Of a stretch of DNA of 64,000 nt, positions 48,438-55,781 are shown in pieces. Made by a program: the position numbers and the translations under genes. The DNA is from Rhizobium sullae (GTDB taxonomy: Bacteria > Pseudomonadota > Alphaproteobacteria > Rhizobiales > Rhizobiaceae). Every line of letters begins with the position of its first letter. Position 1 is the first letter of the stretch. The notes under the pieces were generated by a model, which was not told the origin of the DNA, did no database searches, and saw only the letters and a program-made list of their open reading frames with translations. The stretch spans positions 1,054,001 to 1,118,000 of the forward strand of contig NZ_CP104143.1 in NCBI RefSeq assembly GCF_025200715.1, in the 5' to 3' direction.

Positions 48438-49064
48438 TCAGCCGGCGAGAACCTTTTGGCTGTCGATGATCTCGATGCCGCGTGCGCGCATCTCATCGAT
48501 GGCAGCAGCCACCCCTTCCGGTGTGATGCCGCGGCTTGCATCCTCGATGAAGCGGACCTTGATTCCGGGCATCATCGCCAGCGCATCGAGCGCCGAGAAC
48601 TTGACGCAATAATCCGTCGCTAGGCCGCAGATGTCGATCTCGGTCACGCCCTGGTCCAGAAGGAAGTCGGAAAGACCTGTCGAGGCATCCTGATCGTTGT
48701 CGCGGAATGCTGAATAGCTGTCCACCAGCGGATTCTCGCCCTTCTGCTGAATAAGGTCGATCTCTTCGGATTTGAGCGCCGGATGAAGCTCGGCATCGAG
48801 GGTGTTTTTCACGCAGTGATCCGGCCACATCATCTGCGGCTTGCCGGAAAGCTCGCCCATCTCGAAAGGCTTCTTGCCGGGATGGGAGGAGGCGAAGCTT
48901 CCATGGCCAGGTGGATGCCAGTCCTGGGAGGCGACGATCAGATCGTATTTGCCGCTGTCGATCAGACGGTTTGCGACCGGCACCACCTGATCACCCTCCG
49001 GCACCGGGAGATTGCCGCCGGGGCAAAAGCCATTCTGAATATCGACCAGCAATAACGCTTTCAT
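48438..49064 (-). CDS. pncA: Nicotinamidase (pyrazinamidase)
   Basis: A 208-residue cysteine hydrolase that converts nicotinamide to nicotinate for NAD salvage. The catalytic triad is visible: Asp8 in LLLVDIQNGF, Lys108 in LIQQKGENP and Cys153 in GLATDYCVKF. Metal ligands Asp48, His50 and His54 lie in SQDWHPPGHGSF. It is cytoplasmic. The start at 49064 is the usual MKALLLVD; the 12 codons before it are not conserved-looking. It ends 3 bases from the DUF2164 stop (convergent). Confidence 0.95.
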   Translation of the reverse strand: MKALLLVDIQNGFCPGGNLPVPEGDQVVPVANRLIDSGKYDLIVASQDWHPPGHGSFASSHPGKKPFEMGELSGKPQMMWPDHCVKNTLDAELHPALKSEEIDLIQQKGENPLVDSYSAFRDNDQDASTGLSDFLLDQGVTEIDICGLATDYCVKFSALDALAMMPGIKVRFIEDASRGITPEGVAAAIDEMRARGIEIIDSQKVLAG

Positions 49065-49234
49065 CAGGCGACTCCATACGTTTGCGGTGCAGCATGCCAA
49101 GCGGATATGCCGCTATCAACTAGTGGATTCGCAGGTGGTTAAGCGCAAGCTTTTTTTGGAGGAAGCACGAATGTGCCGCGGCCGCGCGGCGGGCTCCCCG
49201 CGACCTGTCTATCCCAGCGGCACGGGGCGGCGAC

Positions 49235-50071
49235 TCAGTCGCCGTGGGTTTCGTGGAAGTCGGCCTGGCCGCGCTTCCAGTAGCCGGCCGCCTTGATCCA
49301 GGCTTTCGGATGCTGGCGCTCATCGACCATGACGGCGCGCAGGCGCTTGGCGACGAGAGTTTCGCAGGCGATCCAGATATAGCCGTCGCCGGTGGGAAGC
49401 GTGAGGCCTCGCAATACCTGGTCGAGCTGATCCGTGGTGCCGGCCGGTGCCGAACCCCGATGAAGCCAAAGCGTCGTCAGCTCGGCCTTGCTTTCCAGCG
49501 CCTGCTCCTCTTCGGGTCCTGCAACCTCGGCGACGACAAGCGCCCGGGCGGAGGCCGGCAGTTCTTCGAGGCGGCGGCCGATCGCGGGAAGGGCGGTTTC
49601 GTCGCCGGCAAGCAGATACCACTCGAAGTCGGTCGCAACCACGAAGGAGCCGCGCGGGCCGCCGACGCCGAGCTTGTCGCCGGGCTGCGCGCGCAAGGCC
49701 CACTCGGTTGCAGGGCCTGCCTCGTGGAGCGCGAAGTCGAGATCGAGTTCGCCCGTCACCGGGTCGAAGCGCCGGGGCGTGTAATCGCGCAGCACGGGCC
49801 TGTTGGCCGGATCGATGAGAAGCCTGCCTTCGGGACTCATGTCCGGAAAGACCGGCTCTTCGCCAGGGCGCGGAACGAGAATCTTCACGTGATCGTCATG
49901 GCCGAGGCTGACGAAATCGTGAAGATCCGATCCGGTCAGCGTGATGCGCAGCATTTGCGGCGTCAGTCTTGCAACGCGGCGGACGGTCAGCACGCGCCGC
50001 TTGATGTCGTGGCGGACGCGTTCGATCCGGTGGCCGTTTTCGGTGATCTTGGAGGCGGTATCTGCCGTCAT
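49235..50071 (-). CDS. Siderophore-interacting protein, FAD-linked ferric-siderophore reductase
   Basis: A 278-residue SIP/ViuB family protein. LRDYTPRRFDPVTGELDLDF holds the FAD-binding RxYTxR motif. GPRGSFVVATDFEWYLLAGD is the Gly-rich flavin and pyridine region. GYWKRGQADFHETHGD is the conserved C-terminus. It reduces ferric siderophores in the cytoplasm to release iron, so iron-dependent control by RirA or Irr is likely in rhizobia. The start at 50071 is set by AAAGGAACC just upstream. Confidence 0.92.
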   Translation of the reverse strand: MTADTASKITENGHRIERVRHDIKRRVLTVRRVARLTPQMLRITLTGSDLHDFVSLGHDDHVKILVPRPGEEPVFPDMSPEGRLLIDPANRPVLRDYTPRRFDPVTGELDLDFALHEAGPATEWALRAQPGDKLGVGGPRGSFVVATDFEWYLLAGDETALPAIGRRLEELPASARALVVAEVAGPEEEQALESKAELTTLWLHRGSAPAGTTDQLDQVLRGLTLPTGDGYIWIACETLVAKRLRAVMVDERQHPKAWIKAAGYWKRGQADFHETHGD

Positions 50072-50409
50072 CGATGGTTCCTTTGTTCGGAACCGGGGCG
50101 CATGGGACGCAGACATGCCGCGCCGCTCGCAACCCGGCTCGGGTTCGATCAGCGCGTTGGTTGACGTTAACGCCTACGTGCCGCGTCGGTGATGCGGCAT
50201 ATGTCTTGTGTCTAACCGCCACCCGGCGGCTTGGCAAGGATAAAACATGATTTTAAAATGAAGGTTTTGTAATCGTTGTCTGCACGCCGCGGTCCGCAAG
50301 CAGATTGGACGCCTGCGGCAGGCTCATGCGCCCACGGGTGTGCCTTGTCTGCTGGCGAAAGCGCAGCCGCCGCGCTAGATATTTCGTTCGGTCAGGCGAG
50401 GAGACCACA
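50072..50409. other. Intergenic region between SIP and DUF488 genes, with palindromes
   Basis: The region is AT-rich around 50240-50275 and contains the 10-bp palindrome ATTTTAAAAT (50250-50259). Nearer the SIP gene are TGCCGC (50179-50184) and GCGGCA (50194-50199), which can form a hairpin. No gene is supported here. The palindrome does not match the rhizobial iron-box pattern TGA-N9-TCA exactly. Confidence 0.4.
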
Positions 50410-50811
50410 ATGGCAATCAGCATCGTGCAGTTGGGCTCGCCACGGGGCAAGGACGAGGGCCTGCGCATCGGCACAGTGCGCCGCCCGCCGCGCGGCGTGC
50501 CGAAGGAGGAGTTTGCGAGGCGCGACTATTACGACGTCTGGCTGCCGATGCTGGCGCCGAGCCAGGAGCTGGTGGCCGATGCGAAGGCAGCGCAGACCGA
50601 AGCCGAGTGGAAGGCCTTTTCTCGCGCTTATCTCAAGGAAATGGCGGCACCCGACACCAGCCGGGTCCTCGACACGCTGGCAGCGCTTTCCCAGACCGCC
50701 GACTTTGCCGTCGGGTGCTACTGCGAAAACGAAAGCCGCTGCCACCGTAGCCTGCTGCGCGGGCTTCTTGCGGAGCGCGGTGCGCGGCTTAGGGCGAAGG
50801 CCTGCTCCTAG
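50410..50811 (+). CDS. DUF488 family protein (YeaO-like)
   Basis: A 133-residue protein of the DUF488 family. The core DYYDVWLPMLAPSQELV and the cysteine-containing FAVGCYCENESRCHRSLL block are characteristic. The biochemical function is unknown, and no reliable catalytic assignment can be made. The ATG at 50410 has GGCGAGGAGACC upstream; longer frames beginning at 50305 cross non-coding sequence. It is followed 74 bases later by a small membrane protein gene. Confidence 0.85.
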   Translation: MAISIVQLGSPRGKDEGLRIGTVRRPPRGVPKEEFARRDYYDVWLPMLAPSQELVADAKAAQTEAEWKAFSRAYLKEMAAPDTSRVLDTLAALSQTADFAVGCYCENESRCHRSLLRGLLAERGARLRAKACS

Positions 50812-50885
50812 GGGGCGGATGCGCACTCTTGCCGATCCCGGTTATTTCTGCCTTCCTTGGGCAGAAGAGCAGGCGGGAGCAAGCC

Positions 50886-51233
50886 ATGACCGAGCCAGGG
50901 CCAGAAGAGAAAATCGACGCCACTTTCCGCAACGGCTCACTGACGGCGGCGGGCATCATTCTCGGCTTTTCGCTGAGCTTCATCAGCCGCTGGGTCTCCA
51001 ACCCGAATGACTGGAGCCGCATCGACATCCTGCCGATGCTGCTTTTGACCGTCGGCATCGCGTTGCAGGTGAAGGTCTTCGCCGATCTTTTGGCGCGGGA
51101 CTCGCTGATCGCCGCTAAATATGACCGGTCGCGGCGGCTCTTCCTGATCGGATTGAGCATCGTCGCCATCGGCATCGCGATCGCGCTCGTCAACGACATT
51201 CTGGGGATGGGCAAGATGCCGATGCTGGGGTGA
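50886..51233 (+). CDS. Small integral membrane protein, unknown function
   Basis: A 115-residue protein with three predicted membrane segments: about 18-35 (TAAGIILGFSLSFISRW), 47-65 (ILPMLLLTVGIALQVKVFA) and 86-104 (LFLIGLSIVAIGIAIALV). A short acidic N-terminus (MTEPGPEEKIDA) faces the cytoplasm. No family is recognised with confidence. GGGAGCAAGCC lies just before the ATG. Codon use is like that of neighbouring genes, so it is likely real. Confidence 0.7.
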   Translation: MTEPGPEEKIDATFRNGSLTAAGIILGFSLSFISRWVSNPNDWSRIDILPMLLLTVGIALQVKVFADLLARDSLIAAKYDRSRRLFLIGLSIVAIGIAIALVNDILGMGKMPMLG

Positions 51234-51349
51234 GCGGGCATTCATTCAAGCCCGCTCCACAAGGCATTCGGCGCGCTTCTACCGGGCCGTCAGGCTTTGC
51301 CTTGGCCGCGGCGCTGTCACGCTGCCGTCGGCACGGATGTGTGAAGAGG

Positions 51350-51454
51350 TCAGGTCCCAATAAGCTTGTTGCAAGCTGCCAGTGCAATGCCGGGATTGCT
51401 GAGAACGGCAATCACCAGAGACAGACCAATCACCGATAGCGAGTAGCGTTTCAT
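51350..51454 (-). CDS. Exported small peptide of 34 residues
   Basis: MKRYSLSVIGLSLVIAVLSN begins a typical Sec signal peptide with a basic start and a hydrophobic core, and cleavage is predicted after GIALA. This would leave ACNKLIGT, with one cysteine, as an eight-residue mature peptide. An AGGAGG lies six bases before the ATG, an excellent ribosome-binding site. The frame is also open from an ATG two codons earlier, but that abuts the AGGAGG. No family is recognised. It is divergent from nothing obvious and convergent with the upstream membrane-protein gene. Confidence 0.55.
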   Translation of the reverse strand: MKRYSLSVIGLSLVIAVLSNPGIALAACNKLIGT

Positions 51455-51616
51455 CTGCATCCTCCTATTCCAGCCCGAGAGGAAGTATGGAGAGAGGAGG
51501 GTGGAGGGGGAAGTCACGAATGGGTGAGGTAACATACGAGTGAATCCACGGCTTTTGCGTGGGTCGCAGTCGCTCCACCGCGCTTGCATGGATTGCGCTT
51601 TATGGACGGGCGCTAC

Positions 51617-54208
51617 CTAAACCCTTTCCACAAACCCATCCAGCACGCGTTTCTGCCCCGCCCGATCGAAATCGATCGTCAGCTTGTTCCCCTCTATCCC
51701 CGTAATATTCCCATTGCCGAATTTCAGGTGGAAGACGCGCTCGCCCATCTGGAAGCGGGAGGGTTCGGCGGAGGTGGATTTGGCGACGAGTTCGCCTTCG
51801 ATGGTTCGGCCCTTGGGGCCGCTTTCGCCGTAGCCGATGCGTTCGACGGCATGGCCGGAGCGGGTGCCCCAGTTGTCGCGGGTGGCGTCGGTCTTGTTGG
51901 CTTGGGCGCGCTTCCAGCCGGGCGTCGAATAGGAATTGGCGAAGGGCTCGGCCTTGTCGAAGCGCGACTGGCCATAGCCGCCGCGGCCGTAACCGCCGTA
52001 GCTCTGCTCGACTTCGGCGACTTCCACATGGGTTTCCGGCAGTTCGTCGAGGAAGCGCGAAGGGATCGTCGATTGCCAGAGGCCGTGGATGCGGCGGTTG
52101 GAGACGAACCAGATGTGGCAGCGGTGCTTGGCGCGGGTGATGCCGACATAAGCGAGGCGGCGTTCCTCCTCGAGGCCGGCGCGGCCGCTTTCGTCCAGCG
52201 AGCGCTGGTGCGGGAAGAGGCCTTCTTCCCAGCCGGGCAGAAAGACGGTGTCGAATTCCAGCCCCTTGGCCGAATGCAGCGTCATGATCGAGACGGCGTC
52301 GAGGTTTTCGTTCTGCTCGGCATCCATGACCAGCGCGACGTGCTCCAGGAAACCGCGCAACGACTCGAAGCTCTCCATCGAGCGGATGAGTTCCTTGAGG
52401 TTTTCCAGCCGTCCGGGCGCTTCGGCGGTCTTGTCGGCCTTCCACATGTCCGTATAGCCGGACTCGTCGAGAATCTGCTCGGCAAGTTCGGTGTGCGGCG
52501 TGTTTTCGAGGAGCCCTTGCCAGCGGCGGAAAGATTGAACCACGTCGAAGAGCGCCTTGCGGGCCTTCGGCTTCAACTCGTCGGTTTCGATAATGTCGGC
52601 CGCTGCGGCGAGCATCGGGATGTCGCGGGCGCGGGCGTAATCGTGCAGCGCGCGGACTGTGGTGTCCCCGAGGCCGCGCTTCGGCGTGTTGATGATGCGC
52701 TCAAAGGCGAGATCGTCGGCGGGCTGGGCGACCAGGCGGAAATAGGCCATGGCATCGCGGATTTCGAGACGCTCATAAAAGCGCGGGCCGCCGATGACGC
52801 GGTAGTTGAGACCAAGCGTGACGAAGCGGTCTTCGAATTCGCGCATCTGAAAGGACGCGCGCACGAGGATCGCCATGTCGTTGAGGTTATGCTGCTTGCG
52901 CTGAAGCGCCTCGATCTCCTCGCCGATGGCGCGGGCTTCCTCTTCGCTGTCCCAGGAGGCGTGCACCTGGACCTTCACGTCCTCCGGGTCGGCGCGATCG
53001 GTGAAGAGCGTCTTGCCGAGGCGGCCTTCGTTGTGGGCGATCAGATGCGCGGCGGCGCCGAGGATATGCTCGGTCGAGCGATAGTTGCGCTCCAGCTTGA
53101 TGACTTTGGCACCCGGGAAGTCCTTCTCGAAGCGCAGGATGTTGTCCACCTCCGCGCCGCGCCAGCCATAGATCGACTGGTCATCGTCGCCGACGCAGCA
53201 GATGTTGATGGTGGTGCCCCTGATCTCCCCCTTTGCAGGGGAGATGTCGGCGGAGCCGACAGAAAGGGGTGTTCTAGCGCCGGTGTCAGAGGGGATACCC
53301 CCCTCTGCCCTGGCCCGCATCTCCCCCACATGGGGAGAGCTCGGCTTGCTGCTCGGCCGCTGTGCCAACAGCCGCAGCCACATATACTGCGCGGTGTTGG
53401 TGTCCTGATACTCGTCGACGAGGATATAGCGGAAGCGCTGGTGGTATTCCTTGAGCAGGTCCGGGTTCTTGCGGAAGATGGCGATCGGATGCATCAGCAA
53501 GTCGCCGAAATCGCAGGCGTTCAAGGTCATCAATCGCGCTTGATAGGCGAAATAAAGTTCCCGGCCCTTGCCGTTTGCAAAGGCGCGGGCGTCACCTTCG
53601 GGAATGTCGGCCGGGCCGAGGCCCTTGTTCTTCCACGTGTCGATCATGCCGGCGAACTGCTTGGCGGGCCAGCGCTTGTCGTCCAGCCCCTCGGCCTGGA
53701 TCAGCTGCTTGATCAGGCGCACGACATCGTCGGTGTCGAGGATGGTGAAGTCGGAACGCAGGTTAACGAGCTCGGCATGGCGGCGCAGCAGCTTGACGCC
53801 GATCGAGTGGAAGGTGCCGAGCCAGGGCATGCCCTCGACGGCGCCGCCGACGAGCAGCGCGACGCGCTCCTTCATCTCGCGGGCCGCCTTGTTGGTGAAG
53901 GTGACGGCGAGGATTTGCGAGGGGAAGGCGCGGCCGGTGCTCAGGATATGCGCGATGCGGGTCGTCAGCACGCGGGTCTTGCCGGTGCCGGCGCCAGCCA
54001 GCACGAGGACTGGGCCCTCCAGCGTTTCGACGGCTTCGGTCTGCTCGGGGTTTAGGCCTGCGAGGTAATCTGGCCGCTTGCCGCCGTCGCGGGCGGCCAT
54101 GGCGCGGGCGGCGATCCCTCCGGCTGTAGGGGCTGGCGCCTGCGGCTTGCGTGGCGCTTCGCCCGGTTCTTCGTCGAAGAAGGGGATATCGTCGAAACTA
54201 TTGCTCAT
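51617..54208 (-). CDS. uvrD: UvrD/PcrA superfamily 1A DNA helicase with an internal insertion
   Basis: An 863-residue 3'-5' helicase for nucleotide excision and mismatch repair. Motifs in order: I in LAGAGTGKTRVLTTRI, Ia in AVTFTNKAAREMKER, II in ILVDEYQDTNTAQYM, III in GDDDQSIYGWRGAEV, IV around LERNYRSTEHIL, V in MTLHSAKGLEFDTVF and VI in RLAYVGITRAKHR. About 40 residues (290-331) between motifs II and III are unusual. They are Ser/Gly/Pro-rich and are encoded by a palindromic repeat, yet the frame stays open. The C-terminal Gly/Tyr-rich stretch and FHLKFGNGNITGIEGNKLTI match PcrA tails. Confidence 0.95.
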   Translation of the reverse strand: MSNSFDDIPFFDEEPGEAPRKPQAPAPTAGGIAARAMAARDGGKRPDYLAGLNPEQTEAVETLEGPVLVLAGAGTGKTRVLTTRIAHILSTGRAFPSQILAVTFTNKAAREMKERVALLVGGAVEGMPWLGTFHSIGVKLLRRHAELVNLRSDFTILDTDDVVRLIKQLIQAEGLDDKRWPAKQFAGMIDTWKNKGLGPADIPEGDARAFANGKGRELYFAYQARLMTLNACDFGDLLMHPIAIFRKNPDLLKEYHQRFRYILVDEYQDTNTAQYMWLRLLAQRPSSKPSSPHVGEMRARAEGGIPSDTGARTPLSVGSADISPAKGEIRGTTINICCVGDDDQSIYGWRGAEVDNILRFEKDFPGAKVIKLERNYRSTEHILGAAAHLIAHNEGRLGKTLFTDRADPEDVKVQVHASWDSEEEARAIGEEIEALQRKQHNLNDMAILVRASFQMREFEDRFVTLGLNYRVIGGPRFYERLEIRDAMAYFRLVAQPADDLAFERIINTPKRGLGDTTVRALHDYARARDIPMLAAAADIIETDELKPKARKALFDVVQSFRRWQGLLENTPHTELAEQILDESGYTDMWKADKTAEAPGRLENLKELIRSMESFESLRGFLEHVALVMDAEQNENLDAVSIMTLHSAKGLEFDTVFLPGWEEGLFPHQRSLDESGRAGLEEERRLAYVGITRAKHRCHIWFVSNRRIHGLWQSTIPSRFLDELPETHVEVAEVEQSYGGYGRGGYGQSRFDKAEPFANSYSTPGWKRAQANKTDATRDNWGTRSGHAVERIGYGESGPKGRTIEGELVAKSTSAEPSRFQMGERVFHLKFGNGNITGIEGNKLTIDFDRAGQKRVLDGFVERV
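53221..53340. repeat. Palindromic mosaic element inserted in frame inside uvrD
   Basis: Four hairpins in a row: ATCTCCCC/GGGGAGAT (53223-53245), TGTCGGC/GCCGACA (53245-53261), CAGAGGGG/CCCCTCTG (53287-53307) and CTCCCC/GGGGAG (53321-53337). The style matches rhizobial intergenic palindromic repeats, but this copy lies within coding sequence. It adds about 40 codons (for example SSPHVGEMRARAEGG) without a stop. Confidence 0.8.
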
Positions 54209-54593
54209 GGCGCGTAATGTAGTGATTCGGGATGGAAAGGCCAGAAAAGATGTTCTGCTTTCATTCCCACGGTTCCAGGGGCCGGTGCATGGGCTCTTCT
54301 TATGAAAGTGGATTGTCGATCTTGTGGCGCAGTTATGACACGCCAGCAGTCTCCTAGATCGCTGAAGAAGTGACTGGTAATATGGCGGTGAGAAATACGC
54401 TTCCGCTCAAGCAAAAGTGACATGCTTCCGTTCGGATGGAGATTACAATTCTGTAATGACCGGCACTTGCGCTTGATGAGGGATTGTAAAGGGGCGATAT
54501 TGCCGCAGTCAGGTGGGAATTCTGTCCTGCGTGCGCCTCTTTCGACGGATCCTGAGTCCCTTCGGAGACGTGAATGGCTTTTCGGAGACGTGA
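54209..54593. other. Intergenic region between uvrD and the RND efflux operon
   Basis: A 385-base gap separates divergent genes. The part next to uvrD (54209-54480) is AT-richer and must carry both promoters. No regulator gene is present. The end holds the 20-bp tandem duplication listed separately. Confidence 0.5.
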
Positions 54594-54600
54594 ATGGCTT
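54561..54600 (+). repeat. 20-bp tandem duplication covering the efflux operon ribosome-binding site and start
   Basis: TTCGGAGACGTGAATGGCTT occurs at 54561-54580 and again at 54581-54600. Each copy has GGAG and an ATG (54574 and 54594). As the unit is 20 bases, the two ATGs are in different frames. The first opens a 17-codon frame stopping at 54625-54627, inside the start of the real gene. Confidence 0.95.
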
Positions 54601-55781
54601 TTTGGAAGCAGTTTGTTCTTTCTATAATCGTTATTGCTGCCGGCTTTGCCGGATGGATTTTCCTTGTGCCGGGTGCGGCTGATACTTTGAAAAATGCCGG
54701 TGTTCCGGAAAGCATTGTCGCCAAACTGGCTCCTGCCGTCGAGACAGCCGGTGGCGGTGCGTCCGCGCAAGGCGAGGGCGGTCAGGGCGGCGGAGGACGC
54801 AATGGCGGCGGGCGCAACGGCGCCGTTCTGGTCGTCACGCAGGCCGTCGTGCAGGGTATCGTCAACGACCGGCTGAACGCGATCGGCACCGGCGATGCGA
54901 TCCGCTCGGTTGCGGTGACGCCGCAGGCAACCGGCACGATCCGCGAAATCCTCATCAAGTCCGGCGACAAGGTCAAGCAGGGCCAGGTGCTTGCCAAGCT
55001 CGATAGCGAAGAGCAAGTGATCGCCAAGGGGCAGGCGGACGTGGCGCTGAAGAGCGCGATCGAAAAGTCCAATCTCTATCACAACATCAAATCCAGCGTC
55101 GCACGCATGGATGTGTTCGATGCCGAGATCGCCGAGCAGGGCGCGCGGCTGCAGCTGCAGGCCGCCGAGCTCAATCTCGCCCGACGCAATATCGTCGCAC
55201 CGATCGACGGCATCGTCGGCATCGTCCCCGTCAACATCGGCGACAACGTCACCACCGGCACGCCGATCGTGACGCTCGACGACCGCTCGGAAATCCTGGT
55301 CGACTACTGGGTGCCGGAGCGCTTCGCCAACACGGTTTCCGTCGGCCAGCCGGTGGAGGCAACGTCGGTCGCGCGGGCGGGACAGGTTTTTTCCGGCGAA
55401 GTGCACGCGGTGGACAACCGTCTCGACGCGGCAAGCCGGACGCTGCGCATCCGCGCCCGGATCGACAACAGCGCTGATGAACTCCGCGCCGGCATGTCCT
55501 TCAATGTCAGCATGAAGTTCGCAGGCGACAAATATCCGGCGGTCGATCCGGTTTCCGTCCAGTGGGATTCGCAGGGCTCCTTCGTCTGGCAGGTAGTCGA
55601 CGGCAAATCGCACAAGGTGCGCGTCACCATCGTGCAGCGCAATCCGGATTTCGTGCTGGTGAAGGCCGGCATCAAGGATGGCGATGTCATCGTGACGCAG
55701 GGCCTGCAGCGCGTCCGCGAGGGTGGGCCTGTGCGGGTAGCCAATGAAGTGGCCTCGAACAACGGGGTCGCGACGCAATGA
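54594..55781 (+). CDS. RND efflux membrane fusion protein
   Basis: A 395-residue periplasmic adaptor (HlyD/AcrA family). The N-terminal segment FVLSIIVIAAGFAGWIFLV anchors it. A Gly-rich spacer at about 62-78 precedes the lipoyl half-motifs (GTIREILIKSGDKVKQGQVL and RRNIVAPIDGIVGIVPVNIG) around a short alpha-hairpin. Beta-barrel and membrane-proximal domains follow. It bridges the inner-membrane pump to an outer-membrane channel. The start is 54594, within the second copy of the 20-bp duplication. The stop overlaps the pump gene (ATGA). No outer-membrane channel gene is present, so a shared TolC is inferred. Confidence 0.93.
   Translation: MAFWKQFVLSIIVIAAGFAGWIFLVPGAADTLKNAGVPESIVAKLAPAVETAGGGASAQGEGGQGGGGRNGGGRNGAVLVVTQAVVQGIVNDRLNAIGTGDAIRSVAVTPQATGTIREILIKSGDKVKQGQVLAKLDSEEQVIAKGQADVALKSAIEKSNLYHNIKSSVARMDVFDAEIAEQGARLQLQAAELNLARRNIVAPIDGIVGIVPVNIGDNVTTGTPIVTLDDRSEILVDYWVPERFANTVSVGQPVEATSVARAGQVFSGEVHAVDNRLDAASRTLRIRARIDNSADELRAGMSFNVSMKFAGDKYPAVDPVSVQWDSQGSFVWQVVDGKSHKVRVTIVQRNPDFVLVKAGIKDGDVIVTQGLQRVREGGPVRVANEVASNNGVATQ

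Noticed and set aside
49170..49296. Possible small gene starting MCRGRAAGSP with GGAGGAAG upstream
   Set aside because: Very Arg/Gly/Pro-rich, and its second half is antisense to the SIP reductase. It looks like a GC-rich chance frame despite the good ribosome site.
51584..54055. An 823-codon open frame on the plus strand opposite uvrD
   Set aside because: It runs antisense to a helicase with all motifs intact, and its translation is low-complexity. GC-rich third positions produce such long shadows.
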